In this document: piece after piece, positions 55,697 through 63,218 of the stretch
Layout of the letters: each line of letters begins with the position of its first letter
How positions within the stretch are numbered: the stretch's first letter is position 1
NCBI GenBank assembly: GCA_963741615.1
Contig: CAVUIU010000028.1
Location: 62,001-126,000, forward strand
Reading direction: 5' to 3'
DNA length: 64,000 nt
Origin: UBA9676 sp963741615
GTDB lineage: Bacteria; Actinomycetota; Actinomycetes; Streptosporangiales; Streptosporangiaceae
Program-made: the position numbers and the translations under genes
The notes under the pieces: model-generated
The model's database searches: none
Seen by the model: the letters and a program-made list of their open reading frames with translations, nothing else
What the model was told of the DNA's origin: nothing

Positions 55697-55743
55697 CGCC
55701 TGCCCGGCTGGCGCGTGCCCTGACCCGGCCCGGGCCGTTGCCC

Positions 55744-55749
55744 TACGAT
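55744..55749 (+). promoter_or_regulatory. -10 box (TACGAT) upstream of the PHP gene
   Basis: TACGAT ends 8 nt before the GTA codon where the PHP N-terminus should begin, matching the leaderless spacing of other genes in the window. It supports translation from 55758 or a lost GTG there. Confidence 0.45.
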
Positions 55750-55757
55750 GAGCGCTC

Positions 55758-56606
55758 GTACGCATCGATCTGCATTCGCACAGCACTGCCTCGGATGGCA
55801 CCGATCCGCCCGCCGAGGTGATGCGCCGTGCCCGTGCCGCGGGCCTGGACGTGATCGCGCTCACCGACCACGACACGCTGGCCGGCCATGACGAGGCGCG
55901 CCGGGCCCTCCCGCCCGGCCTGGCCCTCGTGCCCGGCATGGAACTGTCCTGCCGCCTCGACGGCCACAGCGTGCACCTGCTCGCCTACCACGTCGAGCCC
56001 GGGAACGCCGCGCTCGCCGAGCAGCGTCATGCGATCACGACGGACCGCCTGCGCCGCGCCAGGGACATGGTGACCAGGCTGCGCGAACTGGGCGTGGACA
56101 TCACCTGGGAGCAGGTGGCCGCGATCGCCGGTGACGGCGTGGTGGGCCGGCCCCACATCGCCCGCGCGATGGTGGCGGCGGGCGCCATCGCCGACCCGGA
56201 GCAGGCGTTCACCCCGGAGTGGATCGGCCCGGGTGGCCGTGCCTACGTGAGCAGGTACGCCCTCGACCCGGAGCGGGCGGTCCGGCTGGTCCGGTCGGCG
56301 GGCGGGGTGAGCGTGCTCGCCCACCCCGGTGCGGCCACGCGCGGGTGGATGATCGGCGATCAGGACGTCGAGCGGCTGGCGAAGGCGGGCCTGGGTGGCC
56401 TGGAGATCGCCCACCCGGATCACGATGATGCGCAACGCCTGCGTCTCGCCGGGCTTGCCGCCAGCCTCGGGCTGGTTTCCTCCGGGGGAAGCGACGATCA
56501 CGGCAGCCTGACCGGTCACCGGCTCGGATGCGAGACCATCGCGCCGGGGGAGTACGAGCGGCTGATGTCGCTGGCGGGGGGTGCCGTCCCGGCGGGGGGG
56601 CCATGA
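55758..56606 (+). CDS. PHP-domain phosphoesterase, start codon anomalous
   Basis: The PHP metal-binding N-terminus RIDLHSHSTASDG is in frame from 55761. ALTDHDTLAGH, ELSCRLDGHSVHLLAYHV, GRPHIARAMV, VLAHPGAATRG and SGGSDDHG follow. The protein would be about 282 aa, the normal size of PHP-domain RNase AM/TrpH-like phosphoesterases. No ATG, GTG or TTG precedes the catalytic motif in this frame: an in-frame TGA at 55749-55751 is followed by GCG CTC GTA CGC. GTA at 55758 stands where GTG is expected. The first canonical start is GTG 55818, which would remove the first metal ligands. The gene either uses GTA/CTG, carries an error, or is inactive. Confidence 0.8.
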   Translation, partial: VRIDLHSHSTASDGTDPPAEVMRRARAAGLDVIALTDHDTLAGHDEARRALPPGLALVPGMELSCRLDGHSVHLLAYHVEPGNAALAEQRHAITTDRLRRARDMVTRLRELGVDITWEQVAAIAGDGVVGRPHIARAMVAAGAIADPEQAFTPEWIGPGGRAYVSRYALDPERAVRLVRSAGGVSVLAHPGAATRGWMIGDQDVERLAKAGLGGLEIAHPDHDDAQRLRLAGLAASLGLVSSGGSDDHGSLTGHRLGCETIAPGEYERLMSLAGGAVPAGGP

Positions 56607-56714
56607 GCGGCACCCTCGACATGACGTTCTTCCGGGCGGGCTCAGAACCGGGAGGAGCCGGCCGCGATCCGTGCTTTCATCAGACAGGAGCGACCGGGAA
56701 GGGAAGGTATACCT

Positions 56715-57338
56715 ATGGACGCGCGGATCGACCGGGTGCTGCCGGATGGCCGTCACGACTGCAACACCTGGCTGGTCGGGAACGGCGAAGAGGTCATCGT
56801 GGTGGACCCGGGCAGCGACGCGAAAACGGTGCTCACCGCCGCCGCCGGGCGCGAGATCCTCGCCGTGATCTGCACCCATGGCCACCCGGATCATGTAGCG
56901 GCCGCCCTCGAAGTCGCGGCCGCCGACGAAGCCCCGGTGGCGCTGCACCGCAAGGACGTGCTGGCATGGCGTGAGGCACACCGCGAGAATGAGCCGGACA
57001 TCGAGATGGAGGAAGGCGGCCTGTTCGAGGTCGCCGGCGTCGTGCTCGAAGTGCTCCACACTCCCGGTCACAGCCCGGGCTCCGTCTGCCTGTACTGCGA
57101 GGAACTCGGGGTGGTCTTCTCGGGGGACGCGCTGCTCGCCGAGGGGCCGGCCCCGCACGACGGGGAGTACCCCGACTTCGCGGGCCAGCTCAGCGCGATC
57201 GGGGAGGAGTTGCTGACGTTGCCGGAGGAGACCAGGGTGCTGCCTGGCCACGGCGAGGAGATCACGGTGCGGACGGCCGGGAAGCGGTTCGACTTCTGGG
57301 TGACCGACGGCCCGCGGTTCGGCGATCTGCCGGGATGA
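56715..57338 (+). CDS. Metallo-beta-lactamase fold hydrolase (glyoxalase II-like)
   Basis: The 207-aa product contains NTWLVGNGEEVIVVDPGSD and the zinc motif CTHGHPDHVAAALEVA (H-x-H-x-D-H, near residue 56). It also has EVLHTPGHSPGSVCLY (third His), VVFSGDALLAEG and VLPGHGEE. It belongs to the glyoxalase II/hydroxyacylglutathione-hydrolase-like group. Actinomycetes use mycothiol, so it may act on mycothiol thioesters, but the substrate is unknown. ATG 56715 lies 109 nt after the PHP stop. Confidence 0.9.
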   Translation: MDARIDRVLPDGRHDCNTWLVGNGEEVIVVDPGSDAKTVLTAAAGREILAVICTHGHPDHVAAALEVAAADEAPVALHRKDVLAWREAHRENEPDIEMEEGGLFEVAGVVLEVLHTPGHSPGSVCLYCEELGVVFSGDALLAEGPAPHDGEYPDFAGQLSAIGEELLTLPEETRVLPGHGEEITVRTAGKRFDFWVTDGPRFGDLPG

Positions 57339-57351
57339 GCGGAGGAAAGCG

Positions 57352-58209
57352 ATGGAGCAGCCCACCCTGGCAGGTATGCCGCAACGGCTGTACGCGTGCA
57401 CGCCCACCCGGCTGAGCAGCTGGCTGGACTGCCCGCGCCGGTACCGGATGACCTACCTCGACCGCCCACCGCCGCCCAAGGGGCCGCCGTGGGCACACAA
57501 CAGCCTGGGCGCCAGCGTGCACAACGCGCTGGCCGGGTGGTGGCGGCTGCCATCCGTCGAGCGCACCCCACGCGCCGCGGGTGACCTGCTCGAGGGTGGC
57601 TGGATCGACCAGGGCTATGCCAGCGACGCGCAGTCGGCACAGTGCCGGGGCAGCGCCCGGCACATGGTGGAGGCGTACACGGCGACGCTCGATCCGGCCA
57701 CCGAGCCGCTGGGCGTCGAGCGAACGGTGGCGGCCCGCACCGAGCAGATCGTCCTGTCGGGCAGGATCGACCGGCTGGACGAGCGCCGCGAGGCCGGAGG
57801 GGGCCGGGCGCTCGCCGTGGTCGACTACAAGACGGGCCGGCGGCCGCTGACCGATGACGACGCCAGGACCTCGATGCCGCTGGCGCTGTATGCGCTGGCG
57901 GCATCGCGGATGTTCCACGCGGTGTGCCGCCGGGTGGAGCTGCACCACCTGCCGACCGCCACCGTGGCAGCCTGGGAGCATTCCGAGGAGGGCATCGGCC
58001 GGCAGCTGCGGCGTGCGGAGAGCATCGCCGCCGAGTGCGCGGACGGCGACGAGCGCTTCCGGGCCGGGCTGCCGGCGGCGGAGGTGGATGCCGTCTTCCC
58101 GCCCCGGACCGGCCCGGCCTGTGGCTGGTGCGACTACCGGGGGCAATGTCCGGAAGGAGCCGCGGCCGCTGCCGCGCACCGGCCCTGGGACGGGCTGGCG
58201 GAACAGTGA
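57352..58209 (+). CDS. RecB-like PD-(D/E)XK nuclease (Cas4/AddB C-terminal type)
   Basis: The 285-aa product is a RecB-family exonuclease. It shows SSWLDCPRRYRMTYLDRP, LGASVHNALAGWW, GRIDRLDER, LAVVDYKTGRRP (catalytic D and E/K) and C-terminal CGWCDYRGQCPEG, which with the early Cys forms a 4Fe-4S cluster. This gene is conserved beside the PHP and MBL genes in actinomycetes. Its role in DNA repair is assumed from the domain. ATG 57352 is clear. Confidence 0.9.
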   Translation: MEQPTLAGMPQRLYACTPTRLSSWLDCPRRYRMTYLDRPPPPKGPPWAHNSLGASVHNALAGWWRLPSVERTPRAAGDLLEGGWIDQGYASDAQSAQCRGSARHMVEAYTATLDPATEPLGVERTVAARTEQIVLSGRIDRLDERREAGGGRALAVVDYKTGRRPLTDDDARTSMPLALYALAASRMFHAVCRRVELHHLPTATVAAWEHSEEGIGRQLRRAESIAAECADGDERFRAGLPAAEVDAVFPPRTGPACGWCDYRGQCPEGAAAAAAHRPWDGLAEQ

Positions 58210-58210
58210 T

Positions 58211-59206
58211 TTACCGCCATGGCCCGGCTAACCGCCGGCCGCGGCTGGTCTCCACCGAGTTCCAGAACCGGGTGAGGATGCTGGCGACCGTCTCCGGGGC
58301 CTCCATGGCGGGCGAGTGGGCGGCCATGGGGATGCACACCCGCTCGGCGCCCAGCCGCTGCGCCATGTCGTTCTGGATCGAGGGTGCCCAGGCGTCGTCG
58401 TTCTCGCCGTAGACCACCAGCAGCGGCGCGCCCGACGCGGCCAGGGCCGGCGTGCGGTCCGGGCAGGCGAGCAGCCCCCGGGCCATCGACCACAGCCCGG
58501 TGGGGCAGCTGCGCAGCATCCGTGTGCGCAGGAAGTCAACGATCTCGGTGGGAACCCCGTCGGCGACCGCGGCGGGCTCCATCTGGGTGTCCCACAGCCG
58601 TTTCACCTCGGCCCGCAGGCCGCTCGGCACGGAGGGTTCGAGCTCGGCGAGGATGGCACGCAGCACAGCGGCCCGCGGTCCGGTCAGCGCGCCAGGCCCG
58701 GAGCTCATCAGGGCGAGCGAGCCGATCCTGGCTGTCTGGGCGAGCAGGAGTTCCTGCGCGACAAGCCCGCCGAACGAATGCCCGAGCAGATGGACGTGGT
58801 GCCCGCCGTAGCGCAGGGAGCTGTCTGGGCGGGAGCTGTCTGGGCGGGGACCGGCTGTGTCGCGGGAGGCGGCTGGGTCGCCGGAGCCGCCGATCATATC
58901 CGCGATCAGGGCCGCATCGGCGGCGAGTGCGGCGAGGTCGTATCCGTCGGCGTCGGCGGCGGGCGGGCTCTCATACTGCCCGCGCATGTCAATGGCGATC
59001 ACCCGGCGGCCCGCTCCGGCGAGCGGCCCGAGCACCGGGAGGAAGTCCTCCTTGCTGCCGGTGTATCCGGGGATCAGCAAGGCGGGCTGGCGTTCGGCCA
59101 CACCGGCCGCGGGCAGCGCTTCGAGCGCGGCGAAGGGCCCTCGGGCTGTCTCGACCGTCACCCGGCGCACCCCGTCGGGCAGCCTCAGTGTCCTCGGTGT
59201 GCTCAC
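58211..59206 (-). CDS. Alpha/beta hydrolase
   Basis: The 331-aa product has an alpha/beta-hydrolase fold: PALLIPGYTGSKEDFLPVL (oxyanion region), IAIDMRGQYESPP and the nucleophile GHSFGGLVAQELLL near residue 145. LLVVYGENDDAWAP carries the acidic residue and MAAHSPAMEAPE the His. An Arg/Ser/Gly insertion (about residues 110-128) follows the strand 4 region and varies in such proteins. It converges with the RecB-like gene with a 1-bp gap. Substrate unknown. Confidence 0.9.
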   Translation of the reverse strand: MSTPRTLRLPDGVRRVTVETARGPFAALEALPAAGVAERQPALLIPGYTGSKEDFLPVLGPLAGAGRRVIAIDMRGQYESPPAADADGYDLAALAADAALIADMIGGSGDPAASRDTAGPRPDSSRPDSSLRYGGHHVHLLGHSFGGLVAQELLLAQTARIGSLALMSSGPGALTGPRAAVLRAILAELEPSVPSGLRAEVKRLWDTQMEPAAVADGVPTEIVDFLRTRMLRSCPTGLWSMARGLLACPDRTPALAASGAPLLVVYGENDDAWAPSIQNDMAQRLGAERVCIPMAAHSPAMEAPETVASILTRFWNSVETSRGRRLAGPWR

Positions 59207-59308
59207 AGGCGGCCAGCCTACCTAGCGAAAATGTGAAAAAACCGATAGCCCAAAGACCCCCGTGACGGGAGGCCGGGTTGGCGTGTCCCGCCGGCGGATT
59301 CCGCGCCT

Positions 59309-59408
59309 GACAGCTTCGGGGTTGCCGTCGCCGCTCAGACAGCTTCGGGGTTGCCGTCGCCGCTCAGACAGCTTCGGGGTTGGCCGTCGCCGCTCAGACA
59401 GCTTCGGG
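59309..59408 (-). repeat. 29-bp tandem repeat spanning the DEAD-helicase stop codon
   Basis: Units 59309-59337 and 59338-59366 are identical, 59367-59396 is a 30-bp variant with an extra G, and 59397-59408 is a partial unit lying in the last codons of the minus-strand helicase gene. Each full unit contains the C-terminal EAV codons and stop (GAAGCTGTCTGA on the minus strand). Confidence 0.93.
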
Positions 59409-61088
59409 CCTGGCGTCAGGTGCGGCGCTCTTCCGTCCGCGGCCTGCCCGCCGTCGGCGTCGTGGCGCTCCCTGGCGAGGTTCCTGGCCAGCCGGTGCCG
59501 CCGGTGAGCCGCCGCCGGCGGAGTGGGTGCCGCCAGTGGGGTCGCCGTCCTGGGCCACAGCGGCACCCTCCGCGGGCACCGCCTGTCCCGCTCTGGTCCG
59601 GCGCCGGATCCTGGTGCCGCGCCGTCCCGGGGCGCGTTCCCCGTCAGCGCGTGAGTCGTCACCATGCGAGCCCGGTTCCCGCGCCGCGCTGCCGCGCCGG
59701 GCGGTGCCGCGTCCGCCGCCACGAGTCCCTGGCCGGGCCGGGCGGCGGCCCGGGACGGACCGGGAGCGCCCGGTCTCCCCCAGATCCTCGATCTCCTCGG
59801 CCTCCAGGCCCGCCCGGTCGCGCTGCGCCCGGGGCAGCCTGCTGCCGGCTTCCGCCGGGATGTCCAGGGCCGTGAACAGGTGCTCGGAGGTGGAATAGGT
59901 CTCTGGCGGGTCGGCCAGGCCCAGGCCCAGCGTCTCGTTGATCAGCTTCCAGCGCTGGAGGTCGCTCCAGTCGACGAAGGTGACCGCCAACCCGGCCCGC
60001 CCTGCCCGGCCGGTCCGGCCGATCCGGTGCAGGTACGCCTTGGCGTCCTCGGGGCACTCGTAGTTCACCACGTGGGTGACGTCCTCGACGTCCAGCCCCC
60101 GGGCGGCCACGTCGGTGGCCACCAGCACGTCCACCTTGCCATTGCGGAAAGCCCGTAGCGCGCGTTCCCGCTGGGCCTGGCCGAGATCGCCGTGCACGGC
60201 GGCGGCGGCGAACCCACGGGTGGTCAGCGCCTCGGCCACCTGGTCAGCGGTTCGCTTCGTCCGGCAGAACACCATGGTCAGCCCGCGCCCCTGCGCCTGC
60301 AGGACCCGGGCCAGCATCTCGATCTTGTCCATCTGGTGGGCCCGGAAGACGTGCTGCTGGGTGAGCGGCACATGCTCGGGCTCGTCATGCTGCTCGGCCC
60401 TGACGTGCATGGGCTGCTGAAGATGGCGGCGGGCGAGTGTGACGACCTCGCCCGGCATGGTGGCGGAGAACAGCATGGTCTGCCGGCCGGCCGGGGTGAG
60501 CTGCAAGATGCGCTCGACATCGGGGAGGAAACCCAGGTCGAGCATCTTGTCGGCTTCGTCGAGGACGAGCGTTGCCACGTCCGACAGGTCGAGGTGCCGC
60601 TGGCGCACGAGGTCGAGGAGCCGGCCAGGGGTGCCGACCACGACGTCTACGGCCGCCCGCAGCGCCTCGATCTGCGGCTCGTAGGCGCGGCCGCCGTAGA
60701 CGGTGAGTACCCGCGCCCCGCTGGGGCGTCCCGCCGTCCGCAGATCCTCCGCGACCTGGATGGCCAGCTCTCTGGTCGGTACCACGACCAGGGCGCCGGG
60801 CGCGAGCGGCCGGCGGTCGGCGGGCTGGCCGAGGCGTTGCAGCAACGGGATGCCGAATGCCAGCGTTTTGCCTGTTCCGGTTCTTGCCTGGCCGATGATG
60901 TCATGGCCGGCGAGCGCAATCGGGAGGGCCAGCGCCTGGATGGGAAACGGGGCGGTGATTCCTTCGGCCGCCAGCGCTTCGCAAACCTGCTCGTTCACGC
61001 CAAGCTCGCGGAACGTGGGGCTGACCGTGGTGCTCGGGACGCCATCGCCTTCGTCGGCGTCCCTGGTGGTCTGTGTCTGTGTTGTCAG
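59394..61088 (-). CDS. DEAD-box RNA helicase, apparent CTG start
   Basis: The helicase core shows the Q-motif region (TFRELGVNEQVCEALAAEG), Walker A ARTGTGKT, PTRELA, GTPGRLLD, VLDEADKML, SATMP, and the C-terminal RecA domain (VFCRTKRTADQVAEAL, ATDVAARGLDV, HRIGRTGRAG). An Arg/Gly/Ala/Pro-rich tail of about 150 residues follows, typical of actinobacterial RhlE/CsdA relatives. The first canonical start, GTG 60998, falls within the Q-motif helix. In-frame sequence continues upstream to CTG 61088 with GGAAG 9 nt before it, giving an N-terminus TTQTQTT and 564 residues. It helps remodel structured RNA. Confidence 0.9.
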   Translation of the reverse strand: MTTQTQTTRDADEGDGVPSTTVSPTFRELGVNEQVCEALAAEGITAPFPIQALALPIALAGHDIIGQARTGTGKTLAFGIPLLQRLGQPADRRPLAPGALVVVPTRELAIQVAEDLRTAGRPSGARVLTVYGGRAYEPQIEALRAAVDVVVGTPGRLLDLVRQRHLDLSDVATLVLDEADKMLDLGFLPDVERILQLTPAGRQTMLFSATMPGEVVTLARRHLQQPMHVRAEQHDEPEHVPLTQQHVFRAHQMDKIEMLARVLQAQGRGLTMVFCRTKRTADQVAEALTTRGFAAAAVHGDLGQAQRERALRAFRNGKVDVLVATDVAARGLDVEDVTHVVNYECPEDAKAYLHRIGRTGRAGRAGLAVTFVDWSDLQRWKLINETLGLGLADPPETYSTSEHLFTALDIPAEAGSRLPRAQRDRAGLEAEEIEDLGETGRSRSVPGRRPARPGTRGGGRGTARRGSAAREPGSHGDDSRADGERAPGRRGTRIRRRTRAGQAVPAEGAAVAQDGDPTGGTHSAGGGSPAAPAGQEPRQGAPRRRRRAGRGRKSAAPDARPEAV

Positions 61089-61367
61089 GGCTTTCAGCTT
61101 CCGTCAGTGGGCCACTGGGTGGCGCTCGCATCGCGCACGCCATCACCTTCCCGGGCCCGGGGATTTCAAGTTCGCCGGGCGGGCGGCGTACGACAGCTAG
61201 TCGTCGCAGCGTGCAGCGCACCCGGCACCACACCCGGTCATCTGGTGAAACACGGCAAGGTGCTGCTCGCATTCCCTCCGGCTGCGGGACAAGTCTAGCA
61301 ACGTGCGCCACGTGTGGCCGTTGCGACATTCCAGTAACCGGATCCTGTTGCCCGCCGGCCATCTTGT

Positions 61368-61373
61368 TAGGCT
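61368..61373 (+). promoter_or_regulatory. -10 box (TAGGCT) for a leaderless ferritin-like mRNA
   Basis: TAGGCT ends 7 nt before the GTG at 61381, with no Shine-Dalgarno site. It lies at the end of a 292-bp divergent gap after the helicase start; no other motif is seen in that gap. Confidence 0.5.
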
Positions 61374-61380
61374 CCCGGGT

Positions 61381-62052
61381 GTGGCAAGCACGGACGGCGT
61401 CCTCGATCTGCTCGGCTTGCTTGCCTACGCCGAGCTGGTCGCCTTCTTCCGGCTGTCCGACGACGCCGCGCTGGCGCCGTCGCTCTCGGACAAGGCCGCG
61501 CTGGGCGAGATGGCTGTCGCGGAATTCGGCCATTTCCAGTTGCTGCGCGACCAGATCACACGGATGGGCGCCATCCCGGAGCAGGCGATGCTGCCGTTCG
61601 TCGGGGCACTCGACGCCTTCCACGCCAGGACCGCTCCCTCCAACTGGCTGGAGGGGCTGGTGAAGGCCTACGTGGGCGACGGCTTCGCGGCGGACTTCTA
61701 CCGGGCGGTCGCCGAGCTGCTGGATCCGCAGACCCGCCAGCTCGTGCTGGACGTGCTCGCCGACACCGGGCACGCGGACTTCGTCACCTCACGGGTGCGT
61801 GCGGCCATCGATGCCGATCCCGCGGTCGCCGGCAGGCTGGCGCTCTGGGCACGGCGCCTGGTGGGCGAGGGACTGGCGCAGGCGCACCGGGTGGCGGCCG
61901 AACGCGCGCCGCTCGCCAGGCTGCTGGTCGGCGCCGTCGCAGGCAGCGAACAGGGCGAGATCGGCCGGATGTTCGCGCGGCTCACCGACGCGCACGACGA
62001 GCGGATGGCCGCGCTTGGCCTGGCCGACTGGGAGTGGGAGCCCGGTGAGTGA
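61381..62052 (+). CDS. Ferritin-like fold protein (MiaE-like)
   Basis: The 223-aa product is all-helical: STDGVLDLLGLLAYAELVAFF, then EMAVAEFGHFQLLRDQI (E-x-x-H metal motif near residue 55), LVKAYVGDGFAADFYRAVAEL, FVTSRVRAAIDADP and DAHDERMAALGLADW. It matches the ferritin-like/MiaE-type diiron proteins conserved next to DUF3107 and TetR genes in actinomycetes. Whether it hydroxylates tRNA is unknown. GTG 61381 is supported by the close -10 box; the extension to 61303 has no features. Confidence 0.82.
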   Translation: MASTDGVLDLLGLLAYAELVAFFRLSDDAALAPSLSDKAALGEMAVAEFGHFQLLRDQITRMGAIPEQAMLPFVGALDAFHARTAPSNWLEGLVKAYVGDGFAADFYRAVAELLDPQTRQLVLDVLADTGHADFVTSRVRAAIDADPAVAGRLALWARRLVGEGLAQAHRVAAERAPLARLLVGAVAGSEQGEIGRMFARLTDAHDERMAALGLADWEWEPGE

Positions 62053-62061
62053 TCCGGGGAG

Positions 62062-62286
62062 TCACAGGCTGCCGAAACCGACCCGGCGCTGCTCGTAGCC
62101 GCTGAACTCCACATAGCCGATCTTGTCCGCCGGCACCAGGATCTTCCCGTCCTTGTCGTCCGGGAGGATGAACATTCCGCCGTCAGCCAGGGCCGCGGCC
62201 AGGGAACGTTCGACCTCCTCCGGGGACGTATTCGTCTCGATCACGAGTTCCCGGGAAATCGACTGGATCCCGATCTTGACTTCCAC
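62062..62286 (-). CDS. DUF3107 protein
   Basis: The 74-aa product EVKIGIQSISRELVIETNTS and following SLAAALADGGMFILPDDKDGK, IGYVEFSGYEQRRVGFG is a near-canonical actinobacterial DUF3107, of unknown function. GTG 62286 gives the normal N-terminus VEVKIGI; the extension to 62301 is unnecessary. It converges with the ferritin-like gene and precedes the TetR gene in its usual order. Confidence 0.92.
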   Translation of the reverse strand: MEVKIGIQSISRELVIETNTSPEEVERSLAAALADGGMFILPDDKDGKILVPADKIGYVEFSGYEQRRVGFGSL

Positions 62287-62362
62287 GGCGCTCCTCTCCA
62301 TGCTCGGCCCTGCTCGCCCGCCGTGCTCAGGCTGTCCGCCCGCTCAGGCTGTCCGCCCGTGC

Positions 62363-63052
62363 TCAGCCCGGTTCGCCGGCCCGCGGCCAGCCACTGATCC
62401 CACGCCACGCCAGCCGGGCTATGAGCTGCTCGGCCGCGTCCTTGGGGATGATCTGGCCCCTGCTGAGCCAGAAGGTGGCGCTGACCTGGGCCATGCCCAC
62501 CAGGCCCATGCCGAGCAGGTGCGCCTCGTCGGCGCCCACACCTGCGTCCTCCCTGATGATTTCGCTGATCACCTCGGCGCAGTCACGCATGGACGCTTCC
62601 AGCCGCTCGCGGACGGCGGGCTCGTTGCGGAGATCGGATTCGAAGACCAGCCGGAAGGCCCGGCCGGTGCTCCCGACGAAATCGAAGAAGGCGATGAAGG
62701 TGGCGGTCACACGCTGCTTGTTGTCGGTGGTGGAGGCCAGCGCGTTTCGGACGGTCGCGGTGAGCGCGTCGACGCTCTCATCGAGCAGGGCAAGATAGAG
62801 CTCGAGCTTGCCAGGGAAGTGCTGATACAGGACCGGTTTGCTGACTCCGGCCCGTTCCGCGATCTCATCCATCGCGGCAGCGTGATACCCCTGGGCGACG
62901 AAGACTTCCCGCGCGGCGCCCAGGAGCTGCCGGCGCCGGGCGGGTTTCGGCAGCCGTGTGCCGACCGTCCGGGTCTGAGGGGTGGCGGTCACTCCGGTCT
63001 CCGATCCGCTTGCTGGGGACTGGCGGTCAGCTCCGTCGTCAACGGTAGTCAT
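62363..63052 (-). CDS. TetR family regulator
   Basis: The 229-aa product has a basic N-terminal extension, then the HTH domain (RRRQLLGAAREVFVAQGYHAA, DEIAERAGVSKPVLYQHFPGK near residues 40-85) and a ligand-binding domain. It corresponds to the TetR conserved beside DUF3107 in actinomycetes. ATG 63052 lies inside the small acidic gene upstream, overlapping it by 14 bp, so translation is probably coupled. Regulated targets are unknown; neighbouring DUF3107 and ferritin-like genes are candidates. Confidence 0.93.
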   Translation of the reverse strand: MTTVDDGADRQSPASGSETGVTATPQTRTVGTRLPKPARRRQLLGAAREVFVAQGYHAAAMDEIAERAGVSKPVLYQHFPGKLELYLALLDESVDALTATVRNALASTTDNKQRVTATFIAFFDFVGSTGRAFRLVFESDLRNEPAVRERLEASMRDCAEVISEIIREDAGVGADEAHLLGMGLVGMAQVSATFWLSRGQIIPKDAAEQLIARLAWRGISGWPRAGEPG

Positions 63053-63218
63053 CCTCGTCGAGCTTCACTTCCCGCTGCTGTTCGGCGGCGTCGGCCTCGT
63101 TGACGTCGAGCGGAAGCTCGGCCGGTTCCTTCTCCGACGCCGCATCGGCATCCTCGGCCCCTGCCAGCCGCTCGTCCTCGGAGTCGGGCAAAGGCCTCTC
63201 CAGATCGCTCTCACTCAT
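63039..63218 (-). CDS. Small acidic conserved protein (59 aa)
   Basis: The minus-strand frame starts MSESDLERPLPDSEDERLAG and ends PLDVNEADAAEQQREVKLD then EDDYR. The C-terminal NEADAAEQ...LDEDDYR pattern is familiar from small actinobacterial proteins of unknown function in this locus. It is strongly acidic and without hydrophobic segments. Its ATG overlaps the stop of the upstream oxidoreductase gene (ATGA) and its stop overlaps the TetR start, giving a three-gene coupled operon. Confidence 0.75.
   Translation of the reverse strand: MSESDLERPLPDSEDERLAGAEDADAASEKEPAELPLDVNEADAAEQQREVKLDEDDYR

Noticed and set aside
56603..56974. Small ORF starting at an ATGA overlap with the PHP stop
   Set aside because: Apart from the ATGA overlap with the PHP stop, it has only 37 ordinary-looking codons before becoming Arg/Gly shadow over the MBL gene; no motif supports it.
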